A DNA stretch of 50,195 nucleotides, from assembly GCA_947624225.1 (NCBI GenBank), contig CANQJF010000011.1, positions 1 to 50,195 of the forward strand, in the 5' to 3' direction. The position numbers were made by a program, and so were the translations under genes. The notes beneath the pieces are model-generated. The model had not been told where the DNA came from, ran no database searches, and saw only the letters and a program-made list of their open reading frames with translations. The stretch comes from an uncultured Clostridia bacterium. GTDB lineage: Bacteria > Bacillota > Clostridia > Christensenellales > Borkfalkiaceae. Below, piece after piece: positions 7,608 through 15,608 of this stretch (the stretch's first letter is position 1; each line of letters opens with the position of its first letter).

Positions 7608-9701
7608 TTATCCCTTGTAGTCCCACTTTACGGGGCGGTATCCGGGATTCCAATTCACGTGCCATCCCCGCGGGGACAGTCTGAAATATCCTTTTTTATG
7701 TCTACAATAGATCGTAAGATTTTGGCATCCCTCAAATGCCTGTGATCCAACAAAGGTCACGCTTCGAGGGATGACAATGCTCAGCAGTTCCCTACAAAAA
7801 GCAAATGCTTGGTCTCCGATGGAAGTCACGCCATCGGGAACCGTGATGCTCGCGAGTCCGCTGCATCCCTTAAATGCATTCTCGCCAATCGTGGTCACGC
7901 TGTCGGGGATAGCAATGCTCGTCAGCCCGCTGCAACCGGAGAACGCATCCTCCTCGATAGAAGTCACGCCGTCAGGAATGACGCTCGCATTGCAACCGGC
8001 GATCAATGCCTTGCTTTTACGGTGGATGATACAATTATTCTCGCTGTAATATACAGGGTTGTCCTTCGAAACAGAGAAGCTCGCCGTCTGCCCGGAGACG
8101 CCCGGCGCCAATTTGCTGCCAAAAGCAAATGCGCCCGCGCCGATTGAAGCCACACTCTCGGGAATGAAGATGCTCGTTAGACCACTACAACCAAAGAATG
8201 CCCATCTCCCGATTTTCTTCACACCATTCGGAATGGTGACGCCTGTCAGAGCGCTACAACCAAAGAAGGCACTTTCCTCAATTGAAGTTAAACTGTCGGC
8301 GACGGTGATTTTTTTGAGTTTGCCGCACTCATAGAATGCACCTTTCCCAATCGAAGTCACGGTATCCGGAATGACAACACTCGTCACCTTCTTGATATGT
8401 TCGAACGCGCCTTCCCCAATCGAAATGACGCCGCGAGGGATCTTTACCTCTCCCTGCAATTCGCGTTGCCGAAACTTGACAAGCGTCGTCCCGTCGATCT
8501 CAAATTGCCCGCGGTTATAATTTTCGAGCGTGGGATAGTCGGACGCAAGCCAGGGTTTCTTCTCCTCTGCTTGACGCTTCTCCTCTTCCTCTCTGAGGGC
8601 GTCCTCCCGCGCGGTTTTCATCTTTTCGTCATACTCCGCGCGCAACTTCTGTTCCATTATGATGCGGAGGGCATCTTCCTTGCTCTCGACAAACTCCGTC
8701 TTGCCGCAAGATTGGCAGAACTTTGCCGCCGGCGGATTTTCTGCTCCGCACGATGTGCAATACTTGCTCTTCAAGCCGTGGCGCCATGCACGTGCCTCGG
8801 GGGTATGTAATTCGACATAGTTTGTGATGCGCGAGTACGCGTCGGGGCGGGAGAGGTCGATTCCCTGAATCTTCTTCCCGTTCGGAAGCTTTTCGATGGG
8901 CTTGCCGTGGAACACAAACGTCAGCGCATCCCGCTCCTTTTCCTCGTCCTTGATCATCTGCAAAAAGCGAAGATACTCATTCTTCACCCACTTGGTCTGC
9001 AAATATTCCTCTTCCGAACACACGATGAGCATGCACTCAGATGTGTACAGCGCGTACAGAATGAGGGCTTCATAGGCGCTCCCCTCCCGCCCTTTCATCT
9101 CGCGTTCCGAGAAGAAAGGCTTATAGCCGCTATCTTTGAGGTGATAGTAGATGTCATTGGCGCGCTCATAGTCGGCCGTGTGGCCTCCCTCGGGTGCGGT
9201 CACTTTGACACAGAGGAAGCAGTCGTAATCCAGCCCGCTCTTTTGGAGCTCAAAAAATTCCTCACGGATGCTATCGATGGCTTCACCGCGGGCATGGTAT
9301 ACCTCTTTTTGCTCGCTCGTCGCGAGTTGTAAGGCCCTTATATAGTTTTTATCCTCTGTAAATTTGCGAGACGACACCTCATAGCAGATGGGTTGCAGAC
9401 ACTCGCGCACCTCGTCTTTGAGGTATTGCACCTTGAACGTGGCGAGCGCCATGCCGAAGTAGGCCTCCGGCTCGGCGGGGTCGAGTTCGGCCGCCTTTGC
9501 ATATGCCTCATAGGCGCGGTCAAAGTCGCGGCTGTCCAAGTCGTGCTCGCCTGCCTGCAAATACGGCAGCGCCTTGGACTCCGGCTTAGGGAATGTCAAA
9601 AACGTTCCGCAATAGCGACATTTGAGCACGCTGTTCTCTGCCTCGCGCGGATCCACCTTCGCCCCGCAATAATTGCATAAGCTCTCTTTCAATAAAGACA
9701 T
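7608..9701 (-). CDS. Zinc ribbon-TPR-TIR-zinc ribbon-LRR_5 protein (putative TIR effector/sensor)
   Basis: A 697-residue cytoplasmic paralogue of the gene at 4349-7549. The first 300 residues are nearly identical: zinc ribbon C9/C12/C28/C31, TPR-like helices, and a TIR domain with WVKNE at about 238-242. It then differs. A second zinc ribbon (CTSCGAENPPAAKFCQSCG) lies near residue 315, followed by a short coiled coil instead of the long one, no Sel1 repeats, and about ten LRR_5 repeats ending in the same type of cap (NWNPGYRPVKW). The start is ATG 9701 with AAAGGAG upstream. It follows purL by 108 bases with no strong terminator between, so some read-through from the purine operon is possible. 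A role in defence or stress sensing is inferred from domain logic only. Confidence 0.85.
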   Translation of the reverse strand: MSLLKESLCNYCGAKVDPREAENSVLKCRYCGTFLTFPKPESKALPYLQAGEHDLDSRDFDRAYEAYAKAAELDPAEPEAYFGMALATFKVQYLKDEVRECLQPICYEVSSRKFTEDKNYIRALQLATSEQKEVYHARGEAIDSIREEFFELQKSGLDYDCFLCVKVTAPEGGHTADYERANDIYYHLKDSGYKPFFSEREMKGREGSAYEALILYALYTSECMLIVCSEEEYLQTKWVKNEYLRFLQMIKDEEKERDALTFVFHGKPIEKLPNGKKIQGIDLSRPDAYSRITNYVELHTPEARAWRHGLKSKYCTSCGAENPPAAKFCQSCGKTEFVESKEDALRIIMEQKLRAEYDEKMKTAREDALREEEEKRQAEEKKPWLASDYPTLENYNRGQFEIDGTTLVKFRQRELQGEVKIPRGVISIGEGAFEHIKKVTSVVIPDTVTSIGKGAFYECGKLKKITVADSLTSIEESAFFGCSALTGVTIPNGVKKIGRWAFFGCSGLTSIFIPESVASIGAGAFAFGSKLAPGVSGQTASFSVSKDNPVYYSENNCIIHRKSKALIAGCNASVIPDGVTSIEEDAFSGCSGLTSIAIPDSVTTIGENAFKGCSGLASITVPDGVTSIGDQAFAFCRELLSIVIPRSVTFVGSQAFEGCQNLTIYCRHKKGYFRLSPRGWHVNWNPGYRPVKWDYKG

Positions 9702-9749
9702 AATTTTTCTCCTTTGCACACCTCATCCTCGGACATGGTACTATCCGAT
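8798..9749 (-). repeat. Direct-repeat copy 2 of the zinc ribbon-TPR-TIR cassette
   Basis: Partner of 6646-7597 at an offset of 2152 bases. Identity covers the leader and the shared N-terminal coding part and stops abruptly at the end of the TIR-linker region (PEA, residue 303), which marks the module boundary. Confidence 0.85.
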
Positions 9750-9751
9750 GA
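9723..9751 (-). promoter_or_regulatory. Leader stem-loop shared by fhs and the two TIR genes (copy C)
   Basis: The best-formed copy. On the minus strand the left arm TCATCGGA pairs with TCCGAGGATGA with a three-base bulge, around the loop TAGTACCATG. It ends 21 bases upstream of the TIR gene ATG, just before the ribosome site, and lies between purL and the TIR gene. Confidence 0.55.
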
Positions 9752-9809
9752 CGTCAAATGCGGCCATAAATTTCGGTGCATCATCTCTGAAACGGCCTTT
9801 CGGGCAAGT

Positions 9810-12800
9810 TTACTTAAAATATTTCACAGCGCTCTCGAAGAGTTTCATATCATACGCTCCGAGCACATTCTGATACAGTCCGCTGCCCTTGCGCTCGGCG
9901 TGCCCCATCTTGCCGAACACTCTGCCGTCGGGCGAGAGAAGCCCCTCAATGGCATAGGCGCTGCCGTTGGGGTTGAAGCGGATATTCATGCTCGCTCGGT
10001 CGTCAAAGTCGACGTATTGCGTCATGATCTGCCCCCGTTCCGCGAGGGACATGACGAGTTCGTCCGAGCAGATCAGCTTTCCCTCCCCATGGGAGATCGG
10101 CACCTGGTAGACATCCCCCACTTGCACTCCCGTCAGCCAAGGGGAATTTACAGACGCCACGCGCACGCGCACGATGCGGCTCTGATGGCGGCCGATGTCG
10201 TTATAGGTGAGCGTCGGACAGTTTGCGTCCGTCTCGATGATCTTTCCGTAAGGGACCAGCCCCAGCTTAATGAGCGCCTGAAATCCGTTGCAGATGCCTC
10301 CCATGAGCCCGTCGCGCTCTTCGAGTAGCGCTTTTACCTGCTCTCTGATGAGGTCGTTCCGGAAAAAGGCCGTGATGAATTTGCCCGAGCCGTCCGGTTC
10401 ATCCCCGCCCGAGAAGCCGCCCGGGATAAAGACGATCTGGGCGCTCTGCATGCGCCGCGCGAACGCTTCGGCCGAGCGCACGACCTCCTCCGCCGTACGG
10501 TTGCGGATGACAAAGACATCGCATGCCGCACCCGCATCCTCAAAGGCCTTGGCGGTGTCGTATTCACAGTTGGTCCCCGGGAATACGGGGATGAGCACGG
10601 TCGGGGTGGCGCATTTGCTTCCCGCAACCGGGATGTTCGCGCCCTCATAGGTGAAGTTTTGGACGGGGCGCATGACCGACTCCGAATATGTGGGATAGAC
10701 GGGCTCCAACTTGCCCTCATAAATGCTCTGCAATTCGGAGAGCGAGAGGAGGTCGAGCCCGCGCACGACGGTCTCTGCATCCGTCGTCTTGCCCAGCTCT
10801 TCTCCCAATTCGAGCTCCTCTTTCAATTCAAGGATGAAAGAGCCGTAACGGTATCCGAAGATGGTATCGAGGGGCACCATGTCCGAGAAGCGGAAGCCGA
10901 TTTTGTTGCCCAAGCTCATCTTTAAGATCGCCTCGGCGACGCCGCCGTACCCCGGCGTGTAGACCGCCAACGCCTTGCCCGAACGCACGAGTGCAGTCAC
11001 CGCGCGAATGTTGGCGAGCAGCGAGGCCGTGATGGGCAGGCCGTTTCCGCCATAGACGGGCGAAAGCAAAACGACTTTGTGCCCCGCACCCTTGAACTCG
11101 GGGGAGACGACCTCGGAAGTCTTTCCCGTCGTGACGGCAAAGGAGATGAGCGTGGGCGGGACGTCGAGATGTTCGAAAGTGCCGCTCATGGAATCCTTTC
11201 CGCCGATGGCGGCGACGCCCAATTCCATCTGCGCCTTAAAAGCTCCGAGAAGCGCCGCAAGCGGCTGCCCCCAGCGCGCCGCATCCTTCCCCGGCTTCAA
11301 GAAGTATTCCTGCAAGGAGAGGTAGACGTCCTCAAAGGAGGCGCCCGTCGCAATCAGCTTGCAAACGCTCTCCACAACGGCGAGGTAGGCCCCGTGGTAA
11401 GGGCTCTTTTCGGCAATATAGGGGTTCCCTCCCCATGCCATGTACGAGACGGTGTCCGTGTGGCCGTGTTCGACGGGGATGAGATGGACCATCGCCTGCG
11501 GCGGCGTCATCTGGTATTTCCCCCCAAAGGGCATGAGCACGGTGCCCGCGCCGATGGTGGAATCGAAGCGTTCGCAAAGCCCGCGTTTGGAGCACACGTT
11601 CAAGTCGCCCGCGAGCGCCTTCATCCCGCCCATAAAGCCGGCCGGCGTCTCCCTGCTGTAATCCTCATATTTTACGGGTGCGATCTCCGTGTGCTTCTCC
11701 GCACCGTTGGAATTCAAAAATTCGCGCGCAATGTTCACGATGGGCTTCCCGTTCCACCGCATTTTCAGGCGGGCATCCGCCGTGACCGTTGCGACCACCG
11801 TCGCTTCGAGATTTTCCTCCTCGGCAAAGCGGATGAATTGCTCCGCGTCGGCGGGGCTCGTCACCACCGCCATGCGCTCCTGCGATTCGGAAATTGCCAA
11901 CTCGGTGCCGTTGAGCCCCTCATATTTTTTGGGAATAAGGTCGAGGTCGATCTCCAACCCGTCGGCGAGCTCGCCGATGGCGACAGAGACACCGCCCGCC
12001 CCGAAGTCGTTGCACCGCTTGACGAGCAGCATGGCCTCCTTTTTGCGGAAGAGGCGCTGCAATTTTCTCTCCTCGGGCGCATTCCCCTTTTGCACCTCCG
12101 CGCCGCAAACCGACAGAGATTCCGGAGTGTGGGATTTGGAGGAACCCGTGGCTCCGCCGCACCCGTCGCGGCCCGTTCTCCCGCCGACGAGGATCACCTT
12201 ATCCCCGGGCATGGGTGCCTCTCTTCTCACGTTACAGGCGGGCGTTGCCGCAATGACCGCACCGATTTCGAGATGCTTTGCGGCGTAACCGGGATGATAG
12301 AGTTCGTCGACCTGCCCCGTGGCAAGACCGATCTGGTTGCCGTAAGAGGAATACCCGTTGGCAGCAGTCGTGACGAGTTTGCGCTGCGGGAGCTTTCCCT
12401 GCATGGTGTCTTTGACGGGCGTAAGGGGATCCGCCGCGCCCGTGACGCGCATGGCGGCATAGACATACCCCCTGCCCGAGAGGGGATCGCGGATGGCGCC
12501 CCCGATGCAGGTCGCGGCGCCGCCGAAAGGCTCGATCTCCGTGGGATGGTTGTGCGTCTCATTCTTAAAGAGCAGGAGATGGTCCTCATCCGCGCCGTTC
12601 ACGCGCACCTTGATCTTGACGGTGCACGCGTTGATCTCCTCGCTCTCGTCGAGCTTGTCCAACATGCCGCGCTTTTTCAATAGTTTACAGGCAATGGTGG
12701 CAATATCCATGAGGTTGACGGGCTTGGAGGAGCCCAACTCGTTGCGCGCGGCGAGGTAGTCCTCATAGGCCTTTTCAAGGAGCTCGTCCTCAAACTTGAC

Positions 12801-13499
12801 GCCATCGATGGTGGTGAGGAAAGTCGTGTGGCGGCAATGGTCCGACCAATAGGTATCGATCATGCGGATCTCGGTGAGCGTGGGCTCACGCATCTCGGCG
12901 CGGAAATAATTTTGACAAAAGGCAATGTCGTCCTCGTCCATGGCAAGACCGTATTGATCGATCAGGCCTTTCAGTGCCTCCCCATCCATGGTGAGGAAGC
13001 CTTTGACCGTCTCGATCTCTGCGGGCACAGACCGCTCGATTTTCAGCGTGTCGGGAATGGCGAGGCTTGCCTCCCTGCTCTCCACGGGATTGATGACGTA
13101 TTTTTTGACGGCCGCGATGTCCTCCTCCGTCACGGGGCCGTACAGCGCATACACCTTGGCCGCCCGGATGAGGGGCCGCCCGCCCATCAAGACGAGCTGC
13201 ACGCATTGCGCGGCCGAATCCGCCCTCTGGTCAAACTGCCCGGGTTGGGATTCGACGACAAAGACGCGCGCGCCGCTCAGGTCTACATTCTCGGAGGCCG
13301 TGTCCATCTGCGGCTCGGAAAAGACGGCGGAAATGCACCGTTCGAGCAGCGCCTCGTCGATGTCCTCCACGTCATAGCGGTTGAGAACGCGGATGTGCTC
13401 CACATTCGTAAGCTCCAAAAGTTCGCGGCAATCCGAGAGCAGGGCGCGGGCTTCGTGATCGAATCCCTCCTTTTTCTCCACATACAGACGATAAACCAT
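9810..13499 (-). CDS. purL: Phosphoribosylformylglycinamidine synthase, single chain (PurL/PurQ fused, clade II)
   Basis: The fourth step of purine synthesis: FGAR + glutamine + ATP to FGAM. At 1229 residues it carries both the ATP-dependent synthetase part and a C-terminal glutamine amidotransferase from about residue 960, with the nucleophile C1070 in GGICNGFQAL. This length and arrangement fit the clostridial clade-II large enzyme rather than the PurS/PurL/PurQ complex, and no purS or purQ is present in the operon. The start is ATG 13499, preceded by GGGAGGAAGAAT; an upstream in-frame ATG at 13592 lacks a ribosome site. A UUCG-capped hairpin lies in its leader at 13532-13547. It is the last pur gene of the operon. 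Confidence 0.95.
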   Translation of the reverse strand: MVYRLYVEKKEGFDHEARALLSDCRELLELTNVEHIRVLNRYDVEDIDEALLERCISAVFSEPQMDTASENVDLSGARVFVVESQPGQFDQRADSAAQCVQLVLMGGRPLIRAAKVYALYGPVTEEDIAAVKKYVINPVESREASLAIPDTLKIERSVPAEIETVKGFLTMDGEALKGLIDQYGLAMDEDDIAFCQNYFRAEMREPTLTEIRMIDTYWSDHCRHTTFLTTIDGVKFEDELLEKAYEDYLAARNELGSSKPVNLMDIATIACKLLKKRGMLDKLDESEEINACTVKIKVRVNGADEDHLLLFKNETHNHPTEIEPFGGAATCIGGAIRDPLSGRGYVYAAMRVTGAADPLTPVKDTMQGKLPQRKLVTTAANGYSSYGNQIGLATGQVDELYHPGYAAKHLEIGAVIAATPACNVRREAPMPGDKVILVGGRTGRDGCGGATGSSKSHTPESLSVCGAEVQKGNAPEERKLQRLFRKKEAMLLVKRCNDFGAGGVSVAIGELADGLEIDLDLIPKKYEGLNGTELAISESQERMAVVTSPADAEQFIRFAEEENLEATVVATVTADARLKMRWNGKPIVNIAREFLNSNGAEKHTEIAPVKYEDYSRETPAGFMGGMKALAGDLNVCSKRGLCERFDSTIGAGTVLMPFGGKYQMTPPQAMVHLIPVEHGHTDTVSYMAWGGNPYIAEKSPYHGAYLAVVESVCKLIATGASFEDVYLSLQEYFLKPGKDAARWGQPLAALLGAFKAQMELGVAAIGGKDSMSGTFEHLDVPPTLISFAVTTGKTSEVVSPEFKGAGHKVVLLSPVYGGNGLPITASLLANIRAVTALVRSGKALAVYTPGYGGVAEAILKMSLGNKIGFRFSDMVPLDTIFGYRYGSFILELKEELELGEELGKTTDAETVVRGLDLLSLSELQSIYEGKLEPVYPTYSESVMRPVQNFTYEGANIPVAGSKCATPTVLIPVFPGTNCEYDTAKAFEDAGAACDVFVIRNRTAEEVVRSAEAFARRMQSAQIVFIPGGFSGGDEPDGSGKFITAFFRNDLIREQVKALLEERDGLMGGICNGFQALIKLGLVPYGKIIETDANCPTLTYNDIGRHQSRIVRVRVASVNSPWLTGVQVGDVYQVPISHGEGKLICSDELVMSLAERGQIMTQYVDFDDRASMNIRFNPNGSAYAIEGLLSPDGRVFGKMGHAERKGSGLYQNVLGAYDMKLFESAVKYFK

Positions 13500-13531
13500 A
13501 TTCTTCCTCCCGAAAGGTGATTGATTTCTAA

Positions 13532-13547
13532 GGGCTCCGAAGAGCCC
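13532..13547 (-). promoter_or_regulatory. UUCG-tetraloop hairpin in the purD-purL intergenic leader
   Basis: GGGCTC and GAGCCC form a six-base stem around TTCG on the minus strand, 33 bases upstream of the purL ATG. No T-run follows, so it is not a terminator. It may stabilise the mRNA segment that carries purL. Confidence 0.4.
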
Positions 13548-13659
13548 GCTTCGATTGCATTTTTCATTTGTCCCGAAAGCGCAAGGCCCCATGTGCGGGC
13601 TTACTTATTTTAACACACTTTATGGCCTTTCTTTATGGCCTTTGCGGCAAACAGGGCCG

Positions 13660-14922
13660 TCATTCTTTTGCCTGCAACGCGCGGGCACCGATGTCGCGGC
13701 GCATATAGGCATTGCGGAAAGTGATTTGCCCGGCAAGCGCATACGCCCCGTCGATGGCCTCCCGGAGCGTGGGCGCCGTCGCAACGGCGCCGAGCACGCG
13801 CCCGCCCGAAGTGAGGAGTTTATCCCCCTCCCTGCGCGCACCCGCAACAAAGATATGGCTGTCATCCGCGGGGAGCGAGATCTCAAACCCCGTCTCGTAT
13901 TTCTTGGGATAGCCATCCGAGGCGAGCACCACACAGCAGGCATTGAGCTCAGAGAAGCGTACCATGTCCGAGGACAGCGTTCCATTTCTGACGGCGAGCA
14001 TAATTTCGAGGAGGTCGCTTTCGAGGAGCGGCAGCACCACTTGCGCCTCGGGATCCCCGAACCGACAGTTATACTCGATCACCTTGGGACCCTGCGCCGT
14101 GAGCATCAACCCGAAGTAGAGACAGCCCCGAAAAGTCCGTCCCTCCCCATTCATGGCCTCGACCGTAGGCAGGAAAATCTCCCGCATGCAGCGCGCGGCA
14201 ATCTCCTCGGTGTAGTAGGGATTGGGGGCAACCGTCCCCATTCCCCCCGTATTCAGCCCCTCGTCGCCGTCCAGAGCGCGCTTATGGTCCATGGAGGACA
14301 CCATCGGCACAACCGTCTCGCCGTCGGTAAAGGAGAGGACGGAGACCTCCGTTCCCACGAGGAATTCCTCCACGAGGATGCGGCTCCCGCTCTCTCCGAA
14401 CACTTTCTCCTCCATCATTTCGTGAACGGTCTTTTGCGCCTCCTGCAAATTGTTTACGATCACGGCTCCTTTCCCGAGCGCAAGGCCGTCCGCCTTGATG
14501 ACGACGGGATATTCACACGTTTTGAGATAGGAGATCGCGGACATGGGGTCCTCAAACATCGCCGATGCCGCCGTCGGGATGCCATATTTGCGCATGAGTT
14601 GTTTGGAAAAAACCTTGCTCCCCTCGATGATGGCCGCACGCTGATCGGGGCCGAAGCAGGGGATGCCGAGCGCCTCCAACCTGTCCACACAGCCCAAGAC
14701 AAGGGGGGCGTCGGGTGTGACGACGGCAAAGTCGACGGGGTGCGTCTTGGCAAACTGCACGATGCCGTCCATGTCGGTCGCCTTGACGGGATAGCACTCC
14801 GCATCCCGTTCTATCCCGCCGTTGCCGGGGAGACACCAGATCTTCCCGCACCGCTTGCTCTTTTTGAGTGTTTTAATGACGGCATGTTCTCTTCCGCCGC
14901 CGCCAATGACTAAGATATTCAT
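13660..14922 (-). CDS. purD: Phosphoribosylamine-glycine ligase (GAR synthetase)
   Basis: The second step of purine synthesis: phosphoribosylamine + glycine + ATP to GAR. A 420-residue ATP-grasp enzyme of normal length. The N-terminus MNILVIGGGGREHA is the family signature, and the ATP-grasp core includes VIKADGLALGKGA and EEFLVGTEVS; NTGGMGTVAPNP and EYNCRFGDPE follow. The ATG at 14922 is preceded by AAAGGAT at a rather long distance. An upstream in-frame ATG at 15060 would extend the protein into repeat DNA and is rejected. It is separated from purH by 686 bases of repeats but keeps operon order and strand. Confidence 0.95.
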   Translation of the reverse strand: MNILVIGGGGREHAVIKTLKKSKRCGKIWCLPGNGGIERDAECYPVKATDMDGIVQFAKTHPVDFAVVTPDAPLVLGCVDRLEALGIPCFGPDQRAAIIEGSKVFSKQLMRKYGIPTAASAMFEDPMSAISYLKTCEYPVVIKADGLALGKGAVIVNNLQEAQKTVHEMMEEKVFGESGSRILVEEFLVGTEVSVLSFTDGETVVPMVSSMDHKRALDGDEGLNTGGMGTVAPNPYYTEEIAARCMREIFLPTVEAMNGEGRTFRGCLYFGLMLTAQGPKVIEYNCRFGDPEAQVVLPLLESDLLEIMLAVRNGTLSSDMVRFSELNACCVVLASDGYPKKYETGFEISLPADDSHIFVAGARREGDKLLTSGGRVLGAVATAPTLREAIDGAYALAGQITFRNAYMRRDIGARALQAKE

Positions 14923-14983
14923 GATGCGATTTATCCTTTTTTCGCAAATATTTTTGCCAGCTCTCTCGGCTTCCCCTCTGGGT

Positions 14984-15037
14984 CGCAAAACGCACTTCTC
15001 GCACACCAGCACAGTGTGCTGTGGGCGGCGTTTTGCG
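14984..15037. repeat. 54-bp inverted-repeat element, copy 1
   Basis: Ends are CGCAAAACGC and GCGTTTTGCG, with an inner palindrome CAGCACAGTGTGCTG. The second copy is at 26362-26415 in opposite orientation; similarity extends to about 70 bases. The transcript would form a long stem-loop. It is a REP/MITE-like non-autonomous repeat. Confidence 0.75.
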
Positions 15038-15375
15038 GTGAGTGTCCGTCCGCTCTTCAAATTGTGCTACTAAGGACGTCACGAGCCAAAGGCGAAGTAG
15101 CGCATCGGATGGCGCGAACGGTGACCGAACGCCCGAGGCTTCTATTGTAGACTAAGGGCGACACGAGCCGAAGGCAAAGTAGGACAGGGTTCTACCTGTC
15201 CGAGACAGCTCCCGCAAAGCGGGTGATGAGGTCACCTCATCCGTCTCACTCCGTTCGACACCTTCCCCAAAGGGGAAGGCAAGGTCTCAACCATGCCGTT
15301 TTGCCACCCCACCCCCTTGGGGAGTCCCCCTCCCATGGAGGGGGCAACGTAACGCCCCAATGGGCTTTCAATTAC

Positions 15376-15450
15376 TTGCCTTAGGCGGAATTTACTTCCG
15401 CCGTGGGCGACCCAATTTGCCGAGCCCTGTCGGCTTCTTGTCCGTTGAAA
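15376..15450 (+). repeat. Two-hairpin repeat, copy 1 (covarying stem)
   Basis: Starts TTGCCTTA, then stem GGCGGAA/TTCCGCC around TTTAC, then GTGGGCGACCCAATTT, then stem GCCGA/TCGGC. The copy on the minus strand at 25770-25850 has GCCCGAA/TTCGGGC in the first stem: two base pairs differ and both are compensated. Confidence 0.65.
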
Positions 15451-15495
15451 CGAATGAGAGACAGAATTTGTTAAGACGCCAACGCTCATTTCCGT

Positions 15496-15602
15496 CACGG
15501 AAATTTGTTTTCTGAACCCTACCATAGCGTTCTACCAAGGGGATACACTCAAAGGGCGTTGCCCTTCTCGGTATGACAGTCGATAAGAAAACAAATTTCG
15601 TG
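15496..15602 (-). repeat. 107-bp MITE-like element with covarying hairpin, copy 1
   Basis: Bounded by CACGGAAATTTGTTTTC (15496-15512) and its near-exact inverse at 15587-15602. Inside is the hairpin AAGGGC-GTT-GCCCTT (15552-15566), flanked in minus orientation by GTCATACCGAG and GAGTGTATCCCCTTGG. The related copy at 25864-25936 has a completely different stem that still pairs. The right end abuts the purH stop. Confidence 0.7.
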
Positions 15603-15608
15603 AGCAAG

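Larger units (their letters stand above)
14923..15608. repeat. Composite repeat block inside the purine operon
   Basis: This 686-bp purH-purD spacer has no credible gene. In plus order it holds a 54-bp inverted repeat (14984-15037), segments matching 26080-26160 and 26310-26340 in inverted orientation (15060-15180), a motif with palindromes CTCCCGCAAAGCGGG and CTTCCCCAAAGGGGAAG (15206-15275), a CTCCCATGGAGGG palindrome (15303-15345), a two-hairpin element (15376-15450) and a 107-bp element with inverted termini (15496-15602). Most parts recur at 25770-26475, mainly inverted. Confidence 0.75.

Noticed and set aside
14923..15060. N-terminal extension of PurD
   Set aside because: It would add 46 residues encoded by the 54-bp inverted-repeat element; the family N-terminus MNILVIGGGG starts at 14922.
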